Origin: an uncultured Bacilli bacterium
GTDB taxonomy: Bacteria > Bacillota_I > Bacilli_A > RF39 > UBA660
NCBI GenBank assembly: GCA_934162265.1
Contig: CAKPHZ010000003.1
Span: forward strand, 1 to 64,000
Length of the DNA: 64,000 nucleotides
Reading direction: 5' to 3'
Positions within the stretch are counted from its first letter, which is position 1. Every line of letters starts with the position of its first letter. The notes beneath the pieces were generated by a model that was not told the DNA's origin, searched no databases, and worked only from the letters and a program-made list of their open reading frames with translations. A program made the position numbers and the translations under genes. Shown here in pieces: positions 41,911 to 50,110 of this stretch.

Positions 41911-42336
41911 ACTGGACCTACTGGTCCTCAAGGTGAAGCTGGTGCGCAAGGTGTTGCTGGAGCAATTGGTCCGACTGGACCTACTGGTCCTCAAGGTGAG
42001 GCTGGTGCGCAAGGTGTTGCTGGAGCGATTGGTCCGACTGGACCTACTGGACCTCAAGGTGAGGCTGGTGCGCAAGGTGTTGCTGGAGCGATTGGTCCGA
42101 CTGGACCTACTGGGCCTCAAGGTGAGGCTGGTGCGCAAGGTGTTGCTGGAGCAATTGGTCCGACTGGACCTACTGGTCCTCAAGGTGAAGCTGGTGCGCA
42201 AGGTGTTGCTGGAGCGATTGGGCCGACTGGACCTACTGGACCTCAAGGTGAAGCTGGTGCGCAAGGTGTTGCTGGAGCAATTGGGCCAACTGGACCTACT
42301 GCTACATTATTATATTTCTTCTTGTTTTTTATATAA
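41911..42336 (+). CDS. Collagen-like protein, 3' part
   Basis: Continuation of the collagen-like frame after the element: 126 residues of perfect Gly-X-Y made of six 21-residue units ([20 protein letters not shown]), then [11 protein letters not shown] and stop. There is no globular C-terminal trimerisation domain, and the end overlaps the 3' end of tag on the other strand by 27 bases, so the gene may also have lost its original C-terminus. After excision of the element the joined protein would have about 267 residues. Confidence 0.8.
   Translation, partial: TGPTGPQGEAGAQGVAGAIGPTGPTGPQGEAGAQGVAGAIGPTGPTGPQGEAGAQGVAGAIGPTGPTGPQGEAGAQGVAGAIGPTGPTGPQGEAGAQGVAGAIGPTGPTGPQGEAGAQGVAGAIGPTGPTATLLYFFLFFI
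41914..42291 (+). repeat. Six tandem 63-bp collagen-coding repeats
   Basis: Units of 63 bp, nearly identical, each encoding [18 protein letters not shown] plus GPT. One related unit is at the end of the 5' fragment (31009-31071), on the other side of the element. Confidence 0.9.
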
Positions 42337-42861
42337 TATACATGTTAAATCATGTGAATAAATTATACCAATTGCTTGTAGGTAAGAATAAATAATAGTA
42401 GAACCAACAAATTTCATTCCACGTACTTTTAAGTCATTGCTAATATTATCTGATAATTCATTTGTTGTTTTTCCGACTTCACAAATAATTTTCCCCTTTG
42501 TAAATGTTTCTAGATAATGATAGAAGGTTCCATATTCTTTTTTGATTTCTATAAATATTCTAGCATTATTAATACTTGCTCTTATTTTTAATTGATTACG
42601 AATAATTTTTTTGTTTTGTAATAATTCTTGTATCTTTTCTTCAGAGTAATTAGCAATCTTTTCTGCATTAAAATTATCGTAAGCTAATCTAAAATCATCT
42701 CTTTTATTTAAAATACACTCCCAAGAAAGTCCTGCTTGAAAAGACTCTAAAATGAGCATTTCAAATAAATAATCATCATTTGTATTTAATCTTCCCCATT
42801 CATTATCATGATAGTCTATATATTTTTCGTTATTTAAATTACACCATTTACATCTTTGCAT
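42310..42861 (-). CDS. tag: DNA-3-methyladenine glycosylase I
   Basis: A 183-residue Tag enzyme, removing 3-methyladenine in base-excision repair. MQRCKWCN and YHDNEWGR hold the first zinc Cys and His; [20 protein letters not shown] is the catalytic/HhH region; the second zinc pair is in SHDLTC. It starts 2 bases after the metallopeptidase gene, forming an operon with it. Confidence 0.95.
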   Translation of the reverse strand: MQRCKWCNLNNEKYIDYHDNEWGRLNTNDDYLFEMLILESFQAGLSWECILNKRDDFRLAYDNFNAEKIANYSEEKIQELLQNKKIIRNQLKIRASINNARIFIEIKKEYGTFYHYLETFTKGKIICEVGKTTNELSDNISNDLKVRGMKFVGSTIIYSYLQAIGIIYSHDLTCILYKKQEEI

Positions 42862-42863
42862 TT

Positions 42864-43793
42864 TTATCTTCCTTTAATATTTTTTTTGGAATTTTCCGAA
42901 TATTTTTCTAAAATTGAATGAATAGCTTTTTCTTGAATAGTTTTTTCCATAAGTAATTTTTCTTCTGGTAATTCAAGAGCATTGGCAATATCATAAATCA
43001 AGAATTCATTACTACAGCGAATGCTACATGTTTTTAATATTTCTAAAAAATACTGAATTGAATTTTCTTTGGATAAACAATATTTTTCTGAAATGATTTC
43101 CATTATACCTCGAACAAATAGATAAGAAGATAGATAAGATAGTCTAAAAGAACAAGATTTACCTGGTAAGATTGGATCATCTCCATACGTTCTTTCTCTT
43201 GATTTTTTTAGTAGTTCTTTCATACTATATATTTTGTCTTTATCTAAACTAACTAAAACTTCTTGATGAGATAAAAATTCTTCTTCTAAATCTAATCCAA
43301 ATAATGGCAATGCCTCTGCAACGCCTTCAGAAATTGCTTGATTTCCTGCCATAAATTGTCCGAGAATAATATGTGAAAGTTCATGAATTTCATTTTCTAT
43401 TCGTTCAATTTCTTTATTATTAATATCTTTGTTTTCTAAACAATTTTGACTTAGACAAAAAGCTAGATTAAATCCATCTAAATCATAGCAAGTAACAGAT
43501 TTTCCTCCACCTTTTTTTCCTTTTGAAAATGTAGATGGAACTTGTAGTAACTTAATAAAATTATCATCTGGAACAATATAAAGATAAAGAAACGGTTTTG
43601 CATTACTGGGATACTTTATTTGTAATTTTTCTAACATTTCTAATTCTTTTTGAAGTCTAATTAGATAGTTTGTATATATTCCTTTATCATATTTTTTAGC
43701 TAATTCACTTGATAATCTTATTTTAATTTTTTTATTAAATATTCTTAATTCTGAATTTTTTATATACTCTCTTAATTCGTCTCTTTCATACAT
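42864..43793 (-). CDS. Zinc metallopeptidase-like protein
   Basis: A 309-residue soluble protein with HELSH (HExxH, residues ~138-142) and, about 17 residues later, SEGVAEALPLF supplying a third-ligand Glu in gluzincin style. There is no signal peptide, so it acts in the cytoplasm. A basic Gly/Lys patch (SKGKKGGGKSVTCYDLDGFN) precedes the active site. Substrate unknown. Confidence 0.75.
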   Translation of the reverse strand: MYERDELREYIKNSELRIFNKKIKIRLSSELAKKYDKGIYTNYLIRLQKELEMLEKLQIKYPSNAKPFLYLYIVPDDNFIKLLQVPSTFSKGKKGGGKSVTCYDLDGFNLAFCLSQNCLENKDINNKEIERIENEIHELSHIILGQFMAGNQAISEGVAEALPLFGLDLEEEFLSHQEVLVSLDKDKIYSMKELLKKSRERTYGDDPILPGKSCSFRLSYLSSYLFVRGIMEIISEKYCLSKENSIQYFLEILKTCSIRCSNEFLIYDIANALELPEEKLLMEKTIQEKAIHSILEKYSENSKKNIKGR

Positions 43794-43938
43794 TTTTTAT
43801 TTCTCCTTTTTGGTTAAAATACTTAAATAGAATCATTCCTTAATAAAAAGAATTTGATGGGTAAGTATTTTCTGTTCAAAAAGTAATATAACATAAAATT
43901 TTTTCTTTGACAAATCTTAAAAACATTAAAAAAAGAAG

Positions 43939-44496
43939 TCATTTTTTGAACAAAACTTCCTTTTTTGTAATTGAATAAATAACTAAATCATCATATCCAT
44001 CAATTAATTTATTTTTTCTTCTCTCTCTTAAAATACCATCTTTTTTCATTCCTGCTTTTTCCATTACTCGACCACTTGCTGGATTAGATGCATGATGTTT
44101 TGCTTCTACTAAATGAAAATTACATTCTTTAATTAAATATTCTATTACTATTTTTAATGTTTCAGTAGCATATCCTTTTCCCCAAAATTTTGATCCAAAT
44201 ACATATCCTAATTCACAGTTATTATGCTTCTTGCTTAATTCAATTACACTTATATTTCCAATTATTTCATGGTTATCTTTTAATTCTACAACCCAGTTAT
44301 AACTTCCATTGCTATATTCCTTAATCCATTCATTAATAATTTGTTTTGTTTCATTATAATTTTTATTTGGATTAAATGAAACATATTTTGTTACCTTTTC
44401 ATCATTTGCCCAATTATCAAACATTTTTATATAATCATTCTCATTAAATTTTCTTAATATTAATCTATTCGTTTCTAATGTCTTTGTATTATTCAT
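43939..44496 (-). CDS. GNAT acetyltransferase, RimJ/RimL type
   Basis: A 185-residue protein: TNRLILRKFNENDYIKMFDN at the N-terminus, GYVFGSKFWGKGYATETLKI for acetyl-CoA binding (R/Q-x-x-G-x-G/A variant) and VEAKHHASNPASGRVMEKAG. Such enzymes acetylate N-terminal amines or small molecules. It ends before a 140-base gap with no features. Confidence 0.9.
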   Translation of the reverse strand: MNNTKTLETNRLILRKFNENDYIKMFDNWANDEKVTKYVSFNPNKNYNETKQIINEWIKEYSNGSYNWVVELKDNHEIIGNISVIELSKKHNNCELGYVFGSKFWGKGYATETLKIVIEYLIKECNFHLVEAKHHASNPASGRVMEKAGMKKDGILRERRKNKLIDGYDDLVIYSITKKEVLFKK

Positions 44497-44502
44497 ATCA
44501 CT

Positions 44503-45225
44503 TCACCTTCTAATAGATACTTTTTCTGGTTTATACTCTAAATAGTTAAAATGATTCTTAATAGCAAATTCTAAATAATTATCTATTATATTATTCATTA
44601 TAATAGGAATATTTGTTAAAAATACATTTAGTTGTCCTGCATGTGAATCTTCTTTTGTGGATTCATTTTCATTTGTAGGGAAATCACTAATTCCTTTTAT
44701 AATTACACATTCAACATTATTTGCTTTACAAATATAAGCAATAGCTGCTGATTCTGTATCTGCTACTTTTATATTGTTTTCTTTTAATTCTAAATAATCT
44801 TTCCACATAACAACTGGTTTATCTGCTGTTCCCAATGTTCCTATATTTAAATTATTATAATTACTCATATCAAGATAAACAGTAAAAGAGTCTTTGATTA
44901 ATGGTTCAGTTTCTTTAACAGTACAATCATATTGAACTAGTTTATTAGGGAAAAATATATCTAAATTTTTATATTTATCATCTATACCTGCACAAGTTCC
45001 TGCTACTATTATTTTATTTAAATTAAAATGATCTATCATATATTGAGTAGATGCAGAACAATTCATTTTTCTTACTCCACATCTATAAAAGATTACATCT
45101 TCTCCATATAAGTTCGTTTTAAAATATTCTCCAAAGGGAAAAGTATTACAATCTTTAATATTAATATTAAATTTATTTAGTACTGCTTCCCATTCTGTTT
45201 GTGCAGCAATGCTTATTCCTATCAT
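44503..45225 (-). CDS. Nucleoside phosphorylase / MTA-SAH nucleosidase-like protein
   Basis: A 240-residue member of the PNP/UDP phosphorylase family (ATG 45225, AAGGAG upstream). IIVAGTCAGIDDKYKNLDIF is the phosphate/ribose site, and VADTESAAIAYICKANNVEC plus IIKGISDFPTNENES match the nucleoside-binding end of MTAN-type enzymes. It would split a nucleoside into base and sugar; the substrate is not clear. It follows a GNAT gene in the same direction. Confidence 0.85.
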   Translation of the reverse strand: MIGISIAAQTEWEAVLNKFNINIKDCNTFPFGEYFKTNLYGEDVIFYRCGVRKMNCSASTQYMIDHFNLNKIIVAGTCAGIDDKYKNLDIFFPNKLVQYDCTVKETEPLIKDSFTVYLDMSNYNNLNIGTLGTADKPVVMWKDYLELKENNIKVADTESAAIAYICKANNVECVIIKGISDFPTNENESTKEDSHAGQLNVFLTNIPIIMNNIIDNYLEFAIKNHFNYLEYKPEKVSIRR

Positions 45226-45265
45226 AAATTTCACTCCTTTTTTAACTTTATATATACCAATAATA

Positions 45266-45787
45266 TTATCTATTGACTTTACTTGTTACTTTCAATTCAG
45301 TATTTTTAGTTTCTATATGCTCATTACTTAATAATTGTTCAAGTTTCATATTTTTAACTGACATACCTAATGATTCATAAAATTTTATTGCTGATTCATT
45401 AAATCCCCATACATTAAGTTCAATAGCATCAACATTTTCTTCACTTGCCTTTTCTTTTAAGAAATAATATAGCTTCTTGCCAATACCTTTTCTTCTAGAA
45501 TTTTTATCAACAACAATAACTTCTATGAAATAAGTAGTTCTTTGCTTTGCAATAGGAATGGCACGATTATTTTTTTTCGTAGCCATTAATAAACCATAAA
45601 TCTTATCATCTTCTACATAAACATAATTAAAAGCATTAGTATCATTTAATAGTTCATTAAAATATTCTAATGGTAAAGGATTCCCATCATTATAAATATC
45701 AGGTCTATTTGTGCAATGTAATTCATGACCTTGATAAACAAGTTTCTTTAATTCTTCATAATCTTTTTCTACTATTTTTCTAATCAT
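45266..45787 (-). CDS. GNAT acetyltransferase
   Basis: A 173-residue protein with FIEVIVVDKNSRRKGIGKKL (motif A, acetyl-CoA pyrophosphate loop) and ELNVWGFNESAIKFYESLGM (motif B). AGGAAG precedes the ATG. Acceptor unknown. Confidence 0.9.
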   Translation of the reverse strand: MIRKIVEKDYEELKKLVYQGHELHCTNRPDIYNDGNPLPLEYFNELLNDTNAFNYVYVEDDKIYGLLMATKKNNRAIPIAKQRTTYFIEVIVVDKNSRRKGIGKKLYYFLKEKASEENVDAIELNVWGFNESAIKFYESLGMSVKNMKLEQLLSNEHIETKNTELKVTSKVNR

Positions 45788-45839
45788 AATTTATCACTTC
45801 CTATCTTTTTCATTGTATCATAAATTTTTTATTTTTTAC

Positions 45840-46646
45840 TTACTTCTTTGTACAGGAAAAATTTATTAATACATCATCATCTATATATCCTACATTTTTA
45901 TAGGCTTTATTTGATGGAATATATTTATAATCTGTGTATAATGATACGTGATTTCCTTTATTTAAAACTTTATTGGTAAGAACATATATTAAATTTGCAG
46001 CATAAGCTTTTCCTCTTTCAACTGGTAAGGTATATACTCCTGCTATTTTAGCATTTCCACCTATAACTCTATAAAATGCTTGGGATACTATTTTATTATC
46101 TTTATTTTTCCAAATATAGTAATTTCCATCTTTTAATTTTTTTTCTACTTCAACTTGGGCTTCCTTAATTGTAAGTTCTTTTACATCAGAAATTTCTCTA
46201 AATTCATCATACATAAATTTTGTTAATATTTCTTTATCATTTTCATTTGCTAATTCACACTTACCATCAGTTACTTTAGGTTTAATTGTGGAGTTACATA
46301 CTAAATATCCCATTTCAAAATAATAATCGCCTAAATTTTTAAAATTATCCTGTTTTAATAAATTATATAATTCTCTCTTGCAAGTAAATCTTGTATCAAT
46401 ATTCAATCTGTATAAATTAATTGCTTCTTCCATTTCTGAAAGCAAAGAAATATCAAAATTATCTTTTGTCCATATCCATGTGGGATAATTTTTTTCTCCC
46501 CGACATAAAACATAGTTTTCTTCATCACTGTATAATTCTAAAGTTTCACTTTCTAGATTTTGCAATATTAAAAAAAACTTATATTTATCCTTTTGAAATG
46601 GTTCGCTGTTAAATATTTTATTATTAGCTTGTATTCTTTTTATCAT
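45840..46646 (-). CDS. GNAT-family protein
   Basis: A 268-residue protein (ATG 46646 after AGGAAG). The C-terminal half is a GNAT domain: IAGVYTLPVERGKAYAANLI (acetyl-CoA loop, with KA in place of GxG) and LYTDYKYIPSNKAYKNVGYI. The N-terminal half resembles the unassigned first domain of two-domain GNATs (YVLCRGEKNYPTWIWTKDNF). Function unknown. Confidence 0.85.
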   Translation of the reverse strand: MIKRIQANNKIFNSEPFQKDKYKFFLILQNLESETLELYSDEENYVLCRGEKNYPTWIWTKDNFDISLLSEMEEAINLYRLNIDTRFTCKRELYNLLKQDNFKNLGDYYFEMGYLVCNSTIKPKVTDGKCELANENDKEILTKFMYDEFREISDVKELTIKEAQVEVEKKLKDGNYYIWKNKDNKIVSQAFYRVIGGNAKIAGVYTLPVERGKAYAANLIYVLTNKVLNKGNHVSLYTDYKYIPSNKAYKNVGYIDDDVLINFSCTKK

Positions 46647-46694
46647 CAAATCACTTCCTATCTTTTTCGTTGTATCATAATTTTTTTGTTTTTT

Positions 46695-46737
46695 AATATA
46701 AAAAGCATAATACTTCTATATTAAGTTATTATGCTTC
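46695..46737 (-). terminator. Terminator of the gene at 46741
   Basis: AAGCATAATA (46703-46712) pairs with TATTATGCTT (46727-46736); a T-run follows on the minus strand. Confidence 0.85.
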
Positions 46738-46740
46738 ATA

Positions 46741-47172
46741 TTAATTAAATTGTCCTTTTTTTTGTTTTACTAATATAGGACCTTTTTTCTTTGCCCATTT
46801 ATATGGACTGCCTACACCATAATAATTTGGATCACTATCATAACCATTTTTATCATTAAATCCATATAAATATGCCATATCATTACTATAGATAATCATT
46901 CTATGTTGTTTCAAATAATCAAATAAATTGTTATCTATATCATAATTTCCGATTAATTCTTGTTGGTTTTTATCTTTTCCTTCTGTTGGTGTAATATAAG
47001 TATAATATGAACCTTTTTTACTTAAAACAAATCTTGGTTTAAGATCTATTCTACTAAACGATCTTAAATTTAATGCTGGACAATCTATTGTATTATTATT
47101 AAACACAATAAATTCAAAAGTAATACCATTAAACGTTGTTGCATAAAATCTTCCAATTTCTTGTCTTTCCAT
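46741..47172 (-). CDS. Hypothetical protein downstream of the structured RNA
   Basis: A 143-residue beta-rich protein (RQEIGRFYATTFNGITFEFI...). It contains GFNDKNGYDSDPNYYGVGSP and a basic end. AAGGAAGTG precedes the ATG. It lies ~40 bases behind the small RNA at 47214-47320; if the RNA is a leader, this is the regulated gene. Not recognised. Confidence 0.6.
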   Translation of the reverse strand: MERQEIGRFYATTFNGITFEFIVFNNNTIDCPALNLRSFSRIDLKPRFVLSKKGSYYTYITPTEGKDKNQQELIGNYDIDNNLFDYLKQHRMIIYSNDMAYLYGFNDKNGYDSDPNYYGVGSPYKWAKKKGPILVKQKKGQFN

Positions 47173-47213
47173 TAATATTCACTTCCTTTCTTTTTTGTGA
47201 ATTACTGTTTTAA

Positions 47214-47320
47214 AGCAGAAAAAAATACAGTAATCACATAATTAGTGACTCCGTACTTTTAAAGTTCGTGTAGGTTAATACCCGAGATAGCTCACAAAGT
47301 GCTTATATCTCCTCACTTGT
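47214..47320 (-). ncRNA. Orphan structured RNA, about 105 nt
   Basis: Read on the minus strand. After a consensus promoter the RNA begins near 47320 and shows GAGATA...TATCTC (47310-47285 region) with an inner stem, GGTATTAACC, and a last hairpin AGTCAC...GTGATT followed by seven U. ATTACTGT just before the U-run could instead pair with ACAGTAAT downstream, giving two exclusive folds, as in attenuators. I could not match it to a known riboswitch, 4.5S or 6S RNA. Confidence 0.55.
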
Positions 47321-47326
47321 TTAAAT

Positions 47327-47354
47327 ATTATACATGATATTTTTCAAATGTCAA
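47327..47354 (-). promoter_or_regulatory. Promoter of the structured RNA
   Basis: On the minus strand TTGACA (47349-47354), a 16-base spacer and TATAAT (47327-47332). Confidence 0.85.
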
Positions 47355-47569
47355 TCCCATAAATTACTAAAAATTTTCTAATACTTGATTAACCTCACTA
47401 ATTAACATTTGGAATATAATTGTTTCTCTAATAATTGATAAATTTCTTCTTTAGGCATCTTCTTTTGCCCCTTTTTTATTAAAATACTTATCTTTATTTT
47501 CATTTTAAACTTGATTTAAATCTACTTTTAATATTTTTCTTTAAAAAAGTAGATTTTTTAAGAATCGGC
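47355..47569 (-). other. Intergenic region with a gene stub
   Basis: It contains a short frame MPKEEIYQLLEKQLYSKC (minus strand, ATG near 47455) that continues in the next frame as LISEVNQVLENF, probably a frameshifted remnant, plus an A/T-rich hairpin near 47530-47565 that may terminate the gene at 47570. Confidence 0.4.
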
Positions 47570-49312
47570 TTATTTACGCATTGCTTTCTTAGAAGTTTCA
47601 AGCAAACTTAGTTCCTTTTTGATAGAAAAGAGTGGAAAATTATTGTTTGTTGTTTGATTAATATGCACAATTTTAGCATTTAATAAATGCCAAAATCTTA
47701 TATCACTTTTAACATCAATACCAATACAATTTCCATATGCCATATTACTTTCATTCGAATTTCCATCAGTTTCACGATAAAAACGAAAAGTTTTTTCATT
47801 AGAATTTATAATTAAATTTGAGATAAATTCAAAATCATTTTGAACATTTTCTCCCACATAATAAATGATAAAAGAATTAATCCCTTCTTGATTAGCACAA
47901 CTTCTCATCAATTCAATATTATTTCGTAACTCTTCTGGAATGCAATTAAACCATGTAGGTTTATTTAGTGCTAATAATTTAATGTTTTCAGGATTAGTTA
48001 AGATGTTTTTATGAAAGCTACTTATCCATCCACTTAAGTGAAATAATTTCTCATATTTATTCGTTACGATTGCTTTAAATACTTCATTATCCATTAGTAT
48101 TTTTTTTACCTGTAATAATTCTTCTTCTCCATTTTCACTAACCCACTCTTCCTTGCCATCACTGTTTTTTTTCACTGTTATTTTAGAATAAGCTAAAATT
48201 GCTAATTTTTCTAATAAGAACATTTCATCATTATCACTAATTTCTTCTTTTGCTTTTTCTTCTTTCATCCTCATTTTCTTTAAAATAGTACTGTATTTTG
48301 GCAATTTTATAAAAGTAGCATTCGATGTATCAATTTTTTCTAAGGTTTGACAATCAACATCTCCATCAGACAGACAAATTCTTACTATTCTCTCAATATT
48401 GTTTTTATAACTATCATCACTTAATAAATTATCTAGCCACTGTTCTAAATTTTTTTTCTCATTTGAAGGAATTATTGCTAAAATTGGTGCTTTATTCGCA
48501 TAAATATCCCAATATTTTTTTAGAAAGTCAAAAATAATTTTTTTATCTTCATTAGAAAAATTTTTATTTTTCATTAAGGATAACAAATTTTCTTTGGCAA
48601 AATCATAATTCTCTTCTAAATAAGCAGACTTATGATATTTATTATATGGATTAAATGGAAACCCTTGTCCAGTAAATTGTGAAAACCATTCTGGAGAATT
48701 TATTCCATAGTAATATGAAACAAATGGAGTAGTTGAATAAGATACTTTATTTTCACAATTTAATTTTTGCCACCCAAAAATAAGGTGAATTCCATATTTT
48801 TCAAAAATACTATTTATTTCATTTATTTCTTGCTGAGGTGTAAATTTAAAATTTGGATTTATTCCATTCCTTTGAATACTATTTAAAAATGTTGAATTAA
48901 ATGCATGATATTTATATTCTTTTTCTTCTAAATTTTTGATTATATAAGAACAAAAATTTCTTTTAATATTCTTGTCTTTTAAATCTTCTTTTGTTAGATT
49001 TAAAAAGTCTAATAGTTTATCTACGAATAATTTAGCAGTATATTCATCTAATTCATAATTACTTTTTACATCACGTGCTTCTAAATCTAAACTGACAATT
49101 TTTTTCGCTATTTTTTCAAGAAATTGGGATAATCCTTCGGTTGACCAAATACCATCTTTTTGGAATAAAGTTGCGTATTTTATTGAAATTCCTATAATGT
49201 ATTCCAATAAACTTGTTTCAGAATTTGCGTTTTCACCACCTCTGAAATATGAAGAAATTGGTTCTAAGGCATGAATAAACTCATCAGATTCAAAATAATC
49301 TTCTATTTTCAT
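47570..49312 (-). CDS. Large hypothetical protein, possibly ADP-ribosyltransferase-like
   Basis: A 580-residue soluble protein (ATG 49312 after AGAGGA). Around residues 140-230, YKYHAFNSTFLNSIQRNGIN followed by SYSTTPFVSYYYGINSPEWF is reminiscent of an ART fold (His on strand 1, Ser-Thr-Thr, then a Tyr-rich helix). The rest is helical, with acidic/basic coiled segments near residues 350-370. No signal peptide. Its function is not known and the fold hint is weak. Confidence 0.5.
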   Translation of the reverse strand: MKIEDYFESDEFIHALEPISSYFRGGENANSETSLLEYIIGISIKYATLFQKDGIWSTEGLSQFLEKIAKKIVSLDLEARDVKSNYELDEYTAKLFVDKLLDFLNLTKEDLKDKNIKRNFCSYIIKNLEEKEYKYHAFNSTFLNSIQRNGINPNFKFTPQQEINEINSIFEKYGIHLIFGWQKLNCENKVSYSTTPFVSYYYGINSPEWFSQFTGQGFPFNPYNKYHKSAYLEENYDFAKENLLSLMKNKNFSNEDKKIIFDFLKKYWDIYANKAPILAIIPSNEKKNLEQWLDNLLSDDSYKNNIERIVRICLSDGDVDCQTLEKIDTSNATFIKLPKYSTILKKMRMKEEKAKEEISDNDEMFLLEKLAILAYSKITVKKNSDGKEEWVSENGEEELLQVKKILMDNEVFKAIVTNKYEKLFHLSGWISSFHKNILTNPENIKLLALNKPTWFNCIPEELRNNIELMRSCANQEGINSFIIYYVGENVQNDFEFISNLIINSNEKTFRFYRETDGNSNESNMAYGNCIGIDVKSDIRFWHLLNAKIVHINQTTNNNFPLFSIKKELSLLETSKKAMRK

Positions 49313-49375
49313 CAATAAATCCTCTTTTCTTTATTTTTTTAATATTTATTTTTTTCTCTAATTAAAGTATACCAT

Positions 49376-49404
49376 AAAAAAAGCAGATTTCTTAAAAAAT
49401 TTGC
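49376..49404 (-). terminator. Terminator of the XRE regulator
   Basis: AAGCAGATTTCTT pairs imperfectly with AAATTTGCTT; on the minus strand a T-run follows directly. Confidence 0.7.
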
Positions 49405-50013
49405 TTATTTACTCATTACTTTTTTAGCCCAACCTCTCTTCTTACATTTAGGGCATTTTAAATATCTTGTTGTTCCTATATGAGGAGCAAAGACTGCTTC
49501 TTTATAGGTAGGAATAAACTTATCATGACAAGTTTTACATTCATAATATCCAGCGTCAACTTCTAATTTTAGCCAAGCAAGGGCTGTGATCACAAAGATT
49601 AAAGTTGCTAGAAAGATAATGGTACTAAGAAGTTGGCCTTCTTCTAAAGTAAAACTTGCTAATAAGATTAATCCTAAATAAAAGGTAGTAGATATCATTA
49701 CGCCAATTCTTTCTGCAAAGATTAATTTTTTATTTTTCTCTTCATCTTGTCTTGCTAATTCTAATAATAATTTCTCATTTTTTTCTTGATAATCTTTCAT
49801 TTCTATTTTCTCACCATTTAGAAGTTCATTGACCGTAATTTCTAAAATGTTACATAACTCTAGCATAATTCCAGCATCTGGTAGGGATAAACCTCTTTCC
49901 CATTTAGATACTGCTCTATCAGTAATAGATAATTTTTCTGCAAGTTGTTCTTGTGTTAAATTCTTTTTATATCGACATTCTTGAATAAACTTTCCAATTT
50001 TTTTTAAATCCAT
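49405..50013 (-). CDS. XRE regulator with membrane helices and zinc ribbon
   Basis: A 202-residue protein (ATG 50013 after GGAAGGAAG). HTH_3 domain: IGKFIQECRYKKNLTQEQLA, then ITDRAVSKWERGLSLPDAGI. A linker is followed by two membrane helices (IGVMISTTFYLGLILLASF, LSTIIFLATLIFVITALAWL) and a C-terminal zinc ribbon (CKTCHDKF ... LKCPKCKKRGWAKK). This membrane-bound XRE layout is common in Bacillota; it likely senses an envelope or cytoplasmic signal and regulates nearby genes. Confidence 0.9.
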   Translation of the reverse strand: MDLKKIGKFIQECRYKKNLTQEQLAEKLSITDRAVSKWERGLSLPDAGIMLELCNILEITVNELLNGEKIEMKDYQEKNEKLLLELARQDEEKNKKLIFAERIGVMISTTFYLGLILLASFTLEEGQLLSTIIFLATLIFVITALAWLKLEVDAGYYECKTCHDKFIPTYKEAVFAPHIGTTRYLKCPKCKKRGWAKKVMSK

Positions 50014-50110
50014 AAACTTCCTTCCTTTCAACCTTATTTTACGCTAAATATTTTTCTATTTACACATACTGTTGGTTTGGTTGATGAGAAAATACTTCAA
50101 TTTATTTTTA

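Larger units (their letters stand above)
31070..41912. mobile_element. 10.84-kb serine-recombinase element inserted in the collagen-like gene
   Basis: The collagen frame is interrupted at codon 127 and resumes at 41911. Both junctions carry AC followed by TG. The element's ends are imperfect inverted repeats of 23 bp (20 matches), as expected for the two arms of an attP, and the large serine recombinase gene ends 9 bases from the left arm. Deleting 31070-41910 rejoins ...GGACCT-ACT-GGACCT... in frame. Confidence 0.85.

Noticed and set aside
41914..42291. Tandem repeats as CRISPR or satellite DNA
   Set aside because: They are exact multiples of 63 bp and encode Gly-X-Y collagen-like sequence in frame.
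41891..42361. 156-codon frames overlapping the collagen repeats (plus and minus strand)
   Set aside because: Low-complexity shadows ([18 protein letters not shown]) of the Gly-X-Y repeats without start signals.
47214..47354. T-box or purine/SAM riboswitch
   Set aside because: No T-box GGTGG element, no K-turn or purine core; only promoter, stems and terminator are clear, so it is listed as an orphan RNA.
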